In this document: one piece after another, positions 44,641 through 55,534 of the stretch | Layout of the letters: every line of letters begins with the position of its first letter | Position numbering within the stretch: position 1 is the first letter of the stretch | Origin: Epiperipatus broadwayi | Lineage: Eukaryota > Onychophora > Udeonychophora > Euonychophora > Peripatidae | Direction of reading: 5' to 3' | NCBI GenBank assembly: GCA_028023455.1 | Contig: JAQFVV010012510.1 | Span: 2,957,420 to 3,021,419 of the forward strand | Length of the DNA stretch: 64,000 nt | Program-made: the position numbers and the translations under genes | The notes under the pieces: model-generated | Told to the model about the DNA's origin: nothing | What the model saw: only the letters and a program-made list of their open reading frames with translations | Databases searched by the model: none

Positions 44641-46185
44641 CATTTAGAAATTTATATTTTCTTAATTCTATAAAATGATTGTATATTTCGTTTATTAAAA
44701 AAAAAAGACATTTTAAATCAATCAACAATCATCTGTCAAAAATTTAATCGGATTTATTTTAAGAAAAAAAAAAGCTATATTCAACAAAAAGAATAATTGT
44801 GAAAATAACTTTTATCATTATAACAAATATGTAAATTTTATGTATATTGCAAATGGAATTTGTAATTGTAAAAATTATTGTTATTTATTGTTTGACAAAA
44901 TTAAATTTATAAATAATCTGTGCGCACATATATGTCAATGCTTGTCAAATAGGACATATATGCAAATTTTAATCATTTATGTTATTGAATATTCATTATA
45001 TATTATAAATTGCACATCTGTGTGCACATATATGTAAACCATAGTAATAATTTGAATATATTTTATTATACTTTTTGTAAATTAATGTAGCAATTTAAAT
45101 TTTGAATGGTAATTATGTAAATTACAAATATAATAATTATTTCATGTTTAATTGAAATGTCTTCATCATATGTTATAAAATGCCCATCTGTGTATGGATA
45201 TATATATATGCATTTATAGAATCTAATTGAGAAATATTGTAAAACCATGTAATAACTTTAGTTGTGTATATAATTTTGTATACTTTTTAAAATCAGAGCC
45301 TTATCTTATAAGACCTTACATATCATTTATTTTTATTTTTTTGTTAATAATAAACTTGTATTTAATTGTTAAAATTGTATTCCATCATCTCTTGGTCACA
45401 TACAGTAATAGAGCTTGTGTTCTCTGGGCTAGATTGGTGCATGGATAAATGGGGAGGTGTACTTAGTGCTTTGGGCATCCAGTGATGATCAATCATCATC
45501 CTGGTTGGCACAAAAGAGGATACTCTTTAAAGCCCATGCACTATATTTTATTTTAGTTTCGTCTTATTTAATAAGTTTATAGTTGGCCAGTACATTAATG
45601 GTACTAAGTGGCCAGAACATTGATGATGATCAGCATGTTTTAAATGTCCCAGCATTATTGTTTCAATTTTTGATTATTGTGTATTTTAATGGATGGGCAC
45701 TTAAATGGTGCATCCAAGTTATGTTTAAATAATTGCCCAAGCTGGCAAAGGCTCAATAGTTAGCCTGGTCTAAAGAAGACCCATTTCTGATCTGGTCACA
45801 AGGTTGACTGTTGATTTATATTTTTGTTGTTCAAATCCAGCCACAAGATGGACTGTTGATTTATTGTACTGATTTATTTTATTTCCATCAATGATGATGA
45901 CGGATGGTTATTTCTCTCGAGTATTTACTTGTACTTATTTTTTAAATTGCAGTGCTAGTGGATTTTAGTAGCTGGCTGATCTCTCAATGATATCATAGAG
46001 ATTTTAATCTCATGCTTTTATAAAATACTATATTAGTTATATATACTTTTGCAACTTATAAATTATTTGTATTTCATTAAATGGACTGCGAGTGCTGATG
46101 TTTCCATCACCCCAGTTCAATTTTACTTTCCTACTATCCTATCCACCCCATCCCGTTACAATATATTGTTTATATATATATAAAA
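44641..46185. other. AT-rich region, no gene seen
   Basis: GTGCACATATATG-type motifs recur near 44,920, 45,020 and 45,190 (CATCTGTGT). 45,560-45,960 is less AT-rich with a few local direct repeats (CAAGGTTGACTGTTGATTTA / CAAGATGGACTGTTGATTTA). No coding family recognised. Confidence 0.45.
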
Positions 46186-46189
46186 TTAA

Positions 46190-46440
46190 ATTTTTTATCA
46201 TCTCTTATACACTTTAATGCAATCTTTTTTTATATAATTTCTTTTTTATTTTGCTTACAATTTCAACTGTCTTGCAGTCTTCTTCAGAGCTCTATATAAT
46301 TTTCACTTCTCTTTCTGATGAAGAGTAGGACAGTCGAAAATGTAAGCAAAATAAAGAAGAAATTATACTAAAAAGATTGCATCAAAGTATATAAAAGGAG
46401 ATAATAAAAAAAAGTTAATATATTAAGAGTAATGCAAAAA
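46190..46440. repeat. 250-bp palindrome carrying the CTGAWGAAGA...GAAA hairpin
   Basis: Left TTTTTTATCATCTCTTATAC, ATGCAATCTTTTT and ATTTTGCTTACAATTTC are mirrored by right GAAAATGTAAGCAAAAT, AAAAAGATTGCAT and GTATATAAAAGGAGATAATA. The arms contain CTGAAGAAGACTGCAAGACA (minus) and CTGATGAAGAGTAGGACAGT (plus). Confidence 0.8.
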
Positions 46441-46722
46441 AGTAGATATAAGAATACATGAAAGATCTCATAATGTAATGATTAACATAATCACTACCAT
46501 GCCCATAATGTGTGTTCTGAATATGAATGATACTAAAAAATCATTTTTTATAGATAAGAATTCCTAAACAATATTAGAGATATTACCAGTATATCTTTTT
46601 GCAAGAAAACAAAATTACTTATAAATAGCTTATAACTGAAGTTGGTAAAATATCTACAATAATTATTAGTTAGACCAACCAATTAACATATGTTTTGAAC
46701 CAAAGATGCTTGAACACTTTCG
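46441..46722. other. AT-rich spacer
   Basis: No feature recognised. Confidence 0.5.
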
Positions 46723-46737
46723 AATCAGTATCTTAAA

Positions 46738-46842
46738 GTCAAGCATTGGTGGTCGAGATGTCAGCTATGGCTGCTTTACAAACAGTTGTCCCAGGTTAGC
46801 GGGTTTGCTTCCCGGCTGATGCTATAACACATGAGAAAAAAA
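46738..46842 (+). mobile_element. tRNA-headed SINE with target-site duplication
   Basis: GTCAAGCATTGGTGGTCGAG opens the copy, the B-box half is AGCGGGTTTGCTTCCCGG, and it ends in CTGATGCTATAACACATGAG plus an A run. AATCAGTATCTTAAA (46,723-46,737) and AATCAGTATTTTAAA (46,843-46,857) are target duplicates differing at one base. Same family as 8.1 and 54.2 kb. Confidence 0.85.
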
Positions 46843-46857
46843 AATCAGTATTTTAAA

Positions 46858-47674
46858 TGGTATAACAGAAGAAAAAGGTAGCTGGCTTCTGAAAAAGCTA
46901 AATGCAAACAACTGTACTCACTGAAAAAAATCAAAACCTGAGATCTTGATATCATTAACATCTAAAGGTCATTGATTACTCACAGACAATTGTCTCTTAA
47001 ATAAAATCATGTGAAGCAGATTATCATTGTCTTTAAAACTTTTTTGGATATCCAGCTCACAACCAAAATAACTATGTAGTTATTAATTAGTAAATGGAAA
47101 TATGGTTATCATTAGATAGAAGATAAAAAATTAAGAAAGGAAAGTGTATAAATTCTCAGCAATTGCCTGTTGACTTAACCTGATGAATAATGTATGTCCC
47201 TTCTCAGTTTTTTGATAGATTATGCTAGAAAGACAATTGTTCTGAATTTGGCTATTTAAGAATGTTTTTGCCTATTTCTTAACTTATATTTATATACATA
47301 TTCACTTAAATTTATGATGAAGATTAAATATAAAAAATAGTCTAAAGTTAGCAAGCAGTATTAAACCATTATAGATATTGATCACATAATAATATTCAAT
47401 TTGCCTTTGAAATACATGTTTGAGTGTGTTTATATATATATATATTGAAGCAAACATTCACAAAAAGTGAATCTTATATTTTATAATAGCTTTTATCTTC
47501 AATTACGTTTACATTTTGTTTATCAGTAAATTAAAGTTGTGTGAGTTTAGATAACGTTAAATAAACATTTAATCGCTTCACGGCACTATTCCCAATTAAA
47601 GACTTTTCCATTTTAACTTTAGATAATATAAAATAAAGATCGATTAAAATGTTTGACAAAAGTAAGCAGAATGT
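46858..47674. other. Upstream region of the receptor gene, nothing specific recognised
   Basis: AT-rich with a TA run at 47,430-47,445. A promoter cannot be pinpointed. Confidence 0.4.
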
Positions 47675-47683
47675 TAGTTAATA

Positions 47684-48643
47684 ATGTATGTTAATAATAC
47701 GTCTATTCAAACTTCAGTATGTACAAAACCTCCAGATGACTGGTTAATACCATTTTTTGCGGTTTTTCTAGGAATTATCACCGTATTTATTATAATAGGG
47801 AATACGTTGGTAATTTTTGTATATATAAAGTTTCACAATTTACGAACCACGCCTAATACATTTGTTATAATATTATCCATTGCGGATTTACTATCAGGAT
47901 TAACTATTCCTTACTACTCTGCTTTTTATTTCAACATTTTACAAGAAAATAAATATGCTTGCCTTCTCAGATACACTTCTATTATACTTACCAATGGAAT
48001 CTCGTGTTTCATAATGCTTTTGGCCGCCGTGGATCGATACTTTGCAGTTCTACATCCGTTAATATACTCAAAAATTATAACTTCTTATTTTATTACTATA
48101 GCTACGGTAAGTATTGTTTTTTATATGAGTATCCTAAGCATTCTTCCAGTTCTGGGAATGAATACCTGGGTGCCTTGCATTATATGCGATATAAGTAAAA
48201 TAACACCACAATGGTATGGAATAGTGATTATTTCAATTCAGACTACTATAGGCTCTCTGGCAACTATTTTGCTATATATGAAGATATTTTATACAGCATA
48301 CCGACAAAAACTTTTAATAAATAGGCAGACAAACTTATTTAAAAAAGATCATAAAGTTACAGTGCTTCTGACTCTAGTTTTAGGTACATCAGTAATAACA
48401 ACATTTCCTTTGGTTTTTGTGATAATTGTAGGTTATTCACCATCCTTTGATTTTTATTCATTTGAAATAGTAAAAATGGGAATTATGTGTATTTATTTTA
48501 GTAGATGTGCTTTGAATCCAATTATTTATGCGTGGAGAAACAAAGAATTTTATGCAGCTTTGGCAAAAACTCTGAAAATCGGTCAAAAACAATACGACGA
48601 CGTGGATATAAGCAAAGAACCACGGAGAAATAGCAAATATTAA
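47684..48643 (+). CDS. Class A (rhodopsin-like) G-protein-coupled receptor, intronless, 319 aa
   Basis: A plasma-membrane receptor that should couple an extracellular ligand to G proteins; the ligand is unknown. An in-frame TAG lies just upstream (47,675-47,677) and the next Met is residue 111, so the start is clear. The N terminus has overlapping sequons N4-N-T and N5-T-S and no signal peptide. Seven hydrophobic segments lie at about 21-47, 57-82, 91-114, 132-156, 178-202, 224-250 and 263-286. Landmarks: G39-N40 in TM1, D68 in TM2 (SIADLL), C93 at the top of TM3, D117-R118-Y119, C165 and C168 in loop 2, N278-P279-I-I-Y282 in TM7, then RNKEF of helix 8. Two class A hallmarks are missing: the TM5 proline, and the tryptophan of CWxP (here T-T-F-P242). 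The overall look (short N terminus, DRYFAVLHPL, NPIIYAWRN) recalls adenosine/melanocortin-like invertebrate receptors, but no orthologue can be named. The frame is intact, so probably functional. Confidence 0.93.
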   Translation: MYVNNTSIQTSVCTKPPDDWLIPFFAVFLGIITVFIIIGNTLVIFVYIKFHNLRTTPNTFVIILSIADLLSGLTIPYYSAFYFNILQENKYACLLRYTSIILTNGISCFIMLLAAVDRYFAVLHPLIYSKIITSYFITIATVSIVFYMSILSILPVLGMNTWVPCIICDISKITPQWYGIVIISIQTTIGSLATILLYMKIFYTAYRQKLLINRQTNLFKKDHKVTVLLTLVLGTSVITTFPLVFVIIVGYSPSFDFYSFEIVKMGIMCIYFSRCALNPIIYAWRNKEFYAALAKTLKIGQKQYDDVDISKEPRRNSKY

Positions 48644-48818
48644 GAAAACTGATCTAACAATTGCTACGCCATTTAATATATAATGTTGTGATACTAAATA
48701 ATCGTTTTCTAAAAATTTGATAATGCGTGTCTTAAAGTCAAATTTAAAATACCTCATTTTAATCTATGAACAAAAATGTCGTTATTCCACAATATCTGAT
48801 ACACGTGGAAATATACTA

Positions 48819-48824
48819 AATAAA
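48819..48824 (+). promoter_or_regulatory. Candidate polyadenylation signal AATAAA for the receptor gene
   Basis: AATAAA lies 176 nt after the stop codon. In such AT-rich DNA chance occurrence is likely, so this is only a candidate. Confidence 0.35.
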
Positions 48825-49054
48825 TTATTATTAATGTTTATTTATAAATATAAATGATCTGAGATAAAGTAAAAGAAAACATTAAATAATTATTTACTGT
48901 GGTTTATACTGTAATAAAAATTTGCACACATCAAGAATTTCAAGATATAATAAGAAAAGGATTCTATTATTATACTATAAATATATTTATATAGTGCTTG
49001 TGAATCTTTTTAATTACTTGTGCACATATTATATTCACATTATTAGTAGACACA

Positions 49055-49102
<48 letters not shown>

Positions 49103-49299
49103 TTATAGCTATAATAATACAAGTGATCAACTATTCAAAAATAAATTATTTCATTGGAATAGCTCAGTGACTTAAGTACTTGATATAATATATATTTTAA
49201 TTCATAGAATATATCTTTTTTATATTATGAGTTTTATATTAAATTTTTGTGTATGCATATCTGATATTTAAATGTTGTTAAAATAAATCTATTATTCCA
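48825..49299. other. AT-rich spacer with a long TA run
   Basis: (TA)n of about 22 units at 49,057-49,100. Confidence 0.8.
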
Positions 49300-49589
49300 C
49301 TAAACATCACATAGTCATCATTCTTTATGCTTACTCAAGCTGTTTACACAACTCTCATACAGTAGTGCCTCTCAGTGCAAGCCAAAGTAATCAACGGATG
49401 TTGGAAGGTTTGTGTATAAAATCCCTATCTAGTACCTACTCATCCAATATCCCCAAACTAGTTTCTAGCTTGTTGTTGTATTTTTATATTGGACTATTTC
49501 CATCATCTAATATGTGTGTTGAATGTCTTTAGAAAAGTTTAATTTTTAGTTAAATATTCCAAACGCATTCAACTGTTAGTAATATCACA

Positions 49590-49690
49590 GCAAACAGGTT
49601 AGTAATATCACAGCAAACAAATGTTAATAATATCACAGCAAACAGGTTAGTATATGCACTAACTGTTAGTAATATCACAGCAAACAGGTT
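49590..49690. repeat. Short tandem array, GTTAGTAATATCACAGCAAA units
   Basis: About four imperfect copies of a roughly 22-bp unit (GTTAGTAATATCACAGCAAA plus CAG), upstream of the tRNA-like unit. The first unit is also the usual flank of this unit, so the array grew from the foldback arm. Confidence 0.7.
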
Positions 49691-49694
49691 AGTA

Positions 49695-49860
49695 TACGCA
49701 CAACGTTTCGAGAGGTATTTTTCTCCCCTCTTCTTCAGGTGTTGCTGGCCTGACCAGTGACAGTACTAGCATGGGATTCGAACCTGGGTCCTTAGATTCT
49801 TGAATATTGAAATTTAAGGTAACGCTCTAACCAACTGAGCCATCCTGCCAAAGGCAACAG
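49695..49860 (-). repeat. tRNA-like unit with CTGAAGAAGA...CGAAACG tail
   Basis: The minus strand begins GGCAGGATGGCTCAGTTGGT (good A-box, TGGCTCAGTTGGT). It carries a 30-nt middle with TTCAATATTCAAGAATC, then CCAGGTTCGAATCCC (excellent B-box and T loop), and then ACACCTGAAGAAGAGGGGAG ... CCTCTCGAAACGTTG. The middle is too long and irregular for a working anticodon arm, so this is a SINE head rather than a tRNA gene. The 22.1-22.2 kb copy is a worse version inside intact foldback arms. Confidence 0.75.
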
Positions 49861-50334
49861 TATGTAGTAATTTCATATACTTATCTATGAGGTTCCTCCT
49901 GATTTCTCCACTTTTTCCTCAGAGCAAAGTTGATTAGTGATTTCCATACATTATGTATAGTCACACTAGGTTGGCTTATGGGATTTTTTGCCATTGTCAT
50001 GTGAGCAGCTTCTTTAAATTTTCTTCTTTGTACCTTTTCTTCTTTATCCAATATTTTTGTTTCTAGCTTGTGGCTTTCATCAGTGAGGAGCTATAAACTA
50101 GTCTGGGATATTGGATGAGTAGGATTAGATAGGGATTTATGCACAAACCTTTTGGCATCCCATGATTACTCTGGCTTGCACTGAGTGGTACTACTGTATG
50201 AAGAGTTTTATTATTGTTTAAGTCTATTATTCAATGGTAGTCTGTGAAAAAATGTAAACATGCATTTATCTTCATTAACAAGTTAAGAGTTAATTCAAAC
50301 CCACATTTATTTCATTTTATTTTGAGCTATTATC

Positions 50335-50560
50335 AATCCAGTGCAGCAGATTGATACTATCTCCAAGATTTATTCATTTTCTTAGGTTTATTGCTTTTTT
50401 TACATTACTGCAACAAGCTTTTTTCTTGACTTGGGAAGTGGCTAGTATTAAAACCCTTATCAGTCCACTGCAGAATGATACTCTCTCCAAGATTTATCCA
50501 CTTTCTTACATCCATTGTTTCTTTACATTATTCCAACAAGCTTCTTTCTTTAGGCCTAGT
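50335..50560. repeat. Tandem duplication of about 115 bp
   Basis: TCCAAGATTTATTCATTTTC ... CAACAAGCTTTTTTCTTGAC is repeated from about 50,463 as TCCAAGATTTATCCACTTTC ... CAACAAGCTTCTTTCTTTAG. Confidence 0.7.
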
Positions 50561-50639
50561 TTAATATTCTTGTGTCCATATATATTATCATTTGTTTTAG
50601 CGATATATCCAATCCAATTCCATTTCACTTTTTAATCTT

Positions 50640-52800
50640 TCAATAAAGTCATTGTATTTGTTTATTGTCTCAGCTATGTCTTATTTTTGATCCTTTCTTG
50701 TTATTCACAACATACACTTCTCATTATTTTATGATAAGTTCTAAAGTATTTGCAGTGCTTTTTTAAAAAGGTGTCCAAATTCAAGATCCATAAATAAATT
50801 CTAATAAAACACATTTATTACTTTTTTTTCCTGCACATGGACATAAATTTCTTGGACTTGGTCCAAGCTCAATCCTAGATTAATTTCATCCTTTACACTT
50901 TCATCTGTATTAATAATCTGATCAACATATTTAGAGTTAACTTTTTTATTTCTACCTTTTTTAAAAAGTCATTGAATATTGTTAATTTGATCTTTTTAGC
51001 ATTTATCTTTACTATTATTTTTGTGAGTTCATATGATATCTTTTGAATATCACAAATATTCTCCATTTATTTTTTATTTGTTTAACTTCCTATTTTAATT
51101 AATAAAATAATTTCGGTAAAACTGCTACAAAAAATTAGGAGAAATGGAATTACCATCTTCCATCCTTTCCATCAATAATCATCTTCTTATCATTATGTAG
51201 TTTAATAATTATTATTGTATTTGGAAAAAAAATATTATTCACAATATTACATATCGGCTATATCTTGCTATTCAAACTGATCTTCACCAAATTTGCTTCA
51301 AAATCAAATTCCCTTTTTATAATCTCTAAATCCAAAACACATGTCAATTCATACTCATTATTCCTTCTATAATTTCACATCTTTCTTTGATGATAAAATT
51401 TATAGAACTTCACTCTCTGACTAACTATATTTGAATGATCCAATGTTTTATAGTATACAACAGTAATGATGTACTTTTATTAGAAAACAATATAAACTTA
51501 TATAACATCTTGATCTATACTTTGATGAACCAAATTTTAATCACCACTAAAAACTTATAAAATCAAATGATCGTAATTAATAAATCCATAGCATATTGAC
51601 AATTCATACTCGTTGTTTTGTTTTTGTTTTTTTTTTTTGTAATTACTTGTAAGTAAACTGCTGGGCTGCAACTACTTTTAAAACAAGCTTGATCTTTTGT
51701 TGTATTTGAATTCAAAATCCTTTGCAGACAAGTTTTAATGATCTTAGTAAAGAACTGGTGCAAAACTGATAGAAAATTGATGAGTATGATATCTTAATTT
51801 TACATTTTTTCATGTCAATATCACAACTATGTTGTTCCAATCATCTAATATATCTTTTAAACATTTAGTTTTACTTTTTTTAAAAAAAAAATTATATCTG
51901 TGATAATTTTGTCATTTCCTGGAGGTTTGTTTGATTCAAATAACGCACTTCTTTATTTAATATACTTGGACATTGAAAAGATGTAATTATGTACGCTACT
52001 TTGCTTTTATACTTTTATTGCCTTTAAATTCTTTATAAATATATTGGAATGTGTCTGAAGGTGAAATATATCAACTCTTGATACTGTCATTTTTAATTTG
52101 TTCTTTCTCTAGTTTTGCATAACACGTGTCTTATATCTCAGCAGAAGATGATCACTTTGTGGAGTGAATCTATTAAAAAACTTTATAATTTTAATAAGAA
52201 TATATTCTGCTAATCAAAATATATTCCAATTGTGCTATATCTTTATTTAGATAATTTCATGTTATTATACTTTACTTAACATTTTATCAAAAAAAAAGGC
52301 GGGCGGGTGGGTGGGGGGTTCATAATATGCAGGAGGTTTTCATCTTCAAATTCTGCAAATAAGTATTCCCTTTGCTGTCATACTAACTAAATGTATTTGT
52401 AGAACTTTCATCTTTCAATCATTTTTCAATTCTAGCATTAAAGACTCCTAATTTTAAAATGGTGTTTGATCTGATCAAAAGCATATAGTGAATCTTTATA
52501 AATAAATATCGTCTACTTTTTTAATGGGAACTTGCTAAAGCACAAACCTGAATTATCTGTATTTGATTATTTTCATTAAGTTCGTATAATTAATCTTACC
52601 ACTCCATCTGATATCAATATCTTCAATGTTGTCGTTCTTTTATCTTGTATTTATGATAAATTCTTACTCCATTTGTGCTTTCAATATTGGTACTTTTATA
52701 ATAAAGTATAGTGTCACTTTTTCAAATCAATTGCCTCTTCACTTTTTCCTTTAACTTTATGATGTCTGACATTCTCCCACTGAATATTATAGCCTCCTTG
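50640..52800 (-). mobile_element. Very decayed RTE-type LINE, minus strand
   Basis: Near 52,485-52,458 the minus strand reads YAFDQIKHHF, matching reverse-transcriptase domain A (x-A-F-D-x-I/V-x-H). Near 50,945-50,880 it reads KYVDQIINTDESVKDEINL, the counterpart of YKYLGQIITIDG in the 40-kb RTE copy. It is followed at 50,830-50,760 by a region reading MDLEFGHLFKKALQ, the counterpart of YGSEIWTLNKKAIQ. Order and spacing fit an RTE element read from about 52.8 to 50.64 kb, with many stops and shifts. The catalytic DD box was not located. Frames on either strand here are not genes. Confidence 0.55.
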
Positions 52801-53210
52801 AGAATAAGATATATATACTGTATATATAATTTACTTAGCCTCAGATACATACTTTAAATTTATTATAGTTGCAATATATATTTTTGAGGCAAGGGTAAGC
52901 AATTGTTTACTTTATCCACTCTGGTGCTATAAGTTTCTATTTTTAGACTTTCAGAATTAACATATTCATCACAATTCAACCATATTGGTTGCAGTTATTG
53001 AGTGAATTGTGATTGATTTCTGGAAACATTTCAATTCACCAAATTTCATCAGATAGATCATATTCTAAACAGATACCTAAATGACTTTACCGACTGTTTT
53101 GCCTTTATAGCATATGAATCTATTTTATTGTACTTATTTTTTTGTATGATGATTTTAAATGAATGTATACTAAAAACATTCATACATAAATTTAATTATA
53201 TATATGTATT
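52801..53210. other. AT-rich spacer
   Basis: A TA-rich stretch at about 52,810-52,830; nothing else recognised. Confidence 0.5.
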
Positions 53211-53213
53211 AAA

Positions 53214-53735
53214 AAATAGAGTCATATATCACATGATCCCATTTCTTTTTTAAGCTTGTAAAATACAAATAAAGAGCTTTGCTAGTTGCTCAACAAGTTT
53301 TGTGATAAAGAAAAATGAAATGGGATCATGTGATATATGACACTATTTTATATTTATTTACTGACTATTTATAGTCTTTGCTTTAAGTCTTAAGTGATGT
53401 TATATTGCTAACTATATGGTTTGGCTGAAGATCTCTCAGCCCCATATAACTATTTGAGTTTGATAGCTGGGTTTGAAGACATTTAAGTGTCTGAAAAATT
53501 CAGATTTTCTACTCAATGGTTAACTCTTAGATAAATGCTGGCTTCGGGTTGGTAATTTTAGATCTAGTGTCTGAAACTATCCTAGCGCCTCACTGAAGAG
53601 TGCCAAAGCACAAAACCATTGGTCTGAGGCTTGGGTGTGGTTTCTGATAGAGATATTTTAAATGTTTTCTCTTGCTAAGCATTTATCATAAAGCTTGTTG
53701 AACAACAAGCAAAGCTCTTTGTTTATATATGTGAA
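53214..53735. repeat. R3 family foldback repeat
   Basis: AGAGTCATATATCACATGAT, CCCATTTC (53,219-53,247) is mirrored at 53,317-53,345. AAATAAAGAGCTTTGCTAG is mirrored by CAAGCAAAGCTCTTTGTTTA at 53,707-53,726. The interior shares GATAGCTGGGTTTGAAGACA and AGATCTAGTGTCTG modules with the 41.5-42.2 kb foldback. It carries the hammerhead-like segment at 53,577-53,650. Confidence 0.75.
53577..53650 (+). ncRNA. Type I hammerhead ribozyme-like motif, R3 (one core change)
   Basis: Inner helix I is GCCTCA (53,587-53,592) with TGAGGC (53,625-53,630), six Watson-Crick pairs. The core is CTGAAGA (53,593-53,599). Helix II is GTGC (53,600-53,603) with GCAC (53,608-53,611), loop CAAA, with the canonical G10.1-C11.1. 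AAAA at 53,612-53,615 stands where GAAA is required. Helix III is ACC (53,615-53,617) with GGT (53,621-53,623), loop ATT, then C17 at 53,624, giving the classic GUC triplet. Outer helix I is CTATC (53,577-53,581) with GATAG (53,646-53,650). The only core deviation, G12 to A, lies in a former CpG (GCAC|G). This copy should be inactive; the ancestor fits the consensus. Confidence 0.65.
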
Positions 53736-54166
53736 TTATTTATTATTTACAGATATTAAAACTGAACTTTCATTTCATCTTTGGAGGTTGTTGGAACTAA
53801 AGCTCTGTTTTGACCCTCTGAATATTTAAATGGTGATTAATCATTTATTCTATAAATAGATATAATCAATAGATCGAATGTACTCCCTCATTTAAAATTG
53901 CATGAATAAACTAAGCATATATAAGAACAAATACAAAAAAATTCAGATAGTATCATCTGTCTTTTGAAGAGTTGATTTATATAAGTATACTCTCATCGGA
54001 AACTCCCGTTACTTCTGGTTCAATTATATATATATTAAATATAAAATAGCAGAAAATTATTAAAAGGTGAAGTAGATAAAGCATTTTAGGAATTATTAGT
54101 ATAGTTTCTCTGATAATTACAAGTAGAATATCTGAATACATGTAAATGTATATTGATTATATATAT
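53736..54166. other. AT-rich spacer
   Basis: No feature recognised. Confidence 0.5.
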
Positions 54167-54180
54167 AGTTCGCTTTTTTT

Positions 54181-54273
54181 TTCTTCATTTGTCAAAGCAT
54201 CGGCCGAGAAGCGAACCCACGACAACTTCTTGTAAGATAGCTGTGCTGACCACTCGGCCACCAATGCTTGACT
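54181..54273 (-). mobile_element. tRNA-headed SINE with 14-bp target-site duplication
   Basis: The minus strand reads GTCAAGCATTGGTGGCCGAG (A-box), TGGTCAGCACAGCTATCTTA, CAAGAAGTTGTCGTGGGTTC (B-box) and GCTTCTCGGCCGATGCTTTG, so it is the best-preserved copy of the family. AGTTCGCTTTTTTT flanks it at 54,167-54,180 and 54,274-54,287. The acceptor-like ends GTCAAGCAT/ATGCTTTGAC pair. Confidence 0.9.
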
Positions 54274-54287
54274 AGTTCGCTTTTTTT

Positions 54288-54620
54288 AGATTGAATCATC
54301 TAAACAGAACGTAAAAGATGGATCTAAAAAATTACCTTTCTTCTTACAAAATAGATGGGGGTGGTGCAATGTAAATAGCACAGGATCGAAGATTCTTTTA
54401 AAATCTATTAATTTAACCATTTATACCTTACTGCCTACTAGCCATTAAAAATAGAACTATCTCTAAATATATTTTAAAAAATAAAGTTGGATATAAAAAA
54501 TGGAAACAAAATAATCGTTTGGGAAAACTACTGTCTAAACAGATCATTATAGTGTTAAATTCGATATTTTTTAATAAACGTTTTTATAGAATTTAATACC
54601 ATACAATTATAATTAGTAAA
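54288..54620. other. AT-rich spacer
   Basis: No feature recognised. Confidence 0.5.
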
Positions 54621-54624
54621 CCAT

Positions 54625-54895
54625 TAAACATCACATGATCATCTTCTCTATACTAGCACATAATTGTTGTAAAAAAAGGCAAAACTCTCCATACAGTAGT
54701 GCCACCCTGTGCCAAACAGAGTAATCAATGGATGCCAGAAGGCTTGTGCATAAAATCCCTATCTAGTGCCAGCCTGGAGATATTGGATGAGTAGGCACTA
54801 GATAGGGATTTTATGCACAAGCCTTCTGGCATCCATTGATTACTCTGTTTGGCACAAGGTGGCACTACTGTATGGAGAGTTTTGCCTTTGTTTAC
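54625..54895. repeat. R2 family palindrome, short form
   Basis: GGCAAAACTCTCCATACAGT ... AGGCTTGTGCATAAAATCCC meets its mirror GGGATTTTATGCACAAGCCT ... ACTGTATGGAGAGTTTTGCC around a 40-bp centre. The ribozyme-like module is deleted here. Confidence 0.9.
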
Positions 54896-55530
54896 AATTC
54901 TAATTAGAATAGCTTAATTGTTAAGCTCTTATTAGGCCTTAATATTCACCGATTTTTACCGTGCTTTCAACTCATACCCTATTTGTGTTCAGTCAGATAA
55001 ATACCATATGATAAATATTAGCTGATCAATAAAGAATTTTAATGTATACAACTTGATATTTAGTTTATGTTGTTAAAAAAGATATTTTATCTATACTACA
55101 AGAAAATCCAAAACAAATACAATATTCTTGATATGTAATAAACTATAAGATTCTCCATAGTAAATTTTGTATAAATTGTTTCACTATATTGTTTAGTAAA
55201 ATTTCACCTGCCATTATTGCTATTCTCACAAAATCTATAATCACCATTTTGTTGCAGTTATATCTTCCTCAGTCACATCCAATCACCAAATCTACAACAT
55301 TTTAAAACTTATATTAAAAAGTATTTAGTTAAAACTTATGTAGAAATTTACAATTTTTTACCAAAATCTGTGACACCTATTACATTATCATTTAGTAGTC
55401 ACACATTCATTTAATGCCTCTTTCTAAGCTACTGTTTATAAAATAATTGCACTAAAATTTTAATAGTGTTTTAAAAATCTAAAATTTTCGTTTCAATTAA
55501 TTTAAAATTAATTATTCTGAGTGATTCATA
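54896..55530. other. AT-rich spacer
   Basis: No feature recognised. Confidence 0.5.
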
Positions 55531-55534
55531 CATA

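Larger units (their letters stand above)
49300..50225. repeat. R2 family palindrome interrupted by a nested insertion
   Basis: The left R2 half (49,300-49,470: AAACATCACATAGTCATCAT ... TCCCCAAACTAGTTTCTAGC) and right inverted half (about 50,060-50,220) are separated by about 590 bp. The insert holds an arm of the tRNA-cored foldback family, a short tandem array and the tRNA-like unit. TTTCTAGCTTGT occurs at both edges (49,459 and 50,069). Confidence 0.75.

Noticed and set aside
49590-49690. CRISPR-like array
   Set aside because: Short direct tandem repeats without unique spacers, in an animal genome context.
49800-49860. Functional tRNA gene
   Set aside because: A- and B-boxes are good, but the middle (TTTCAATATTCAAGAATC) does not form an anticodon arm, and the unit is fused to a SINE-like tail.
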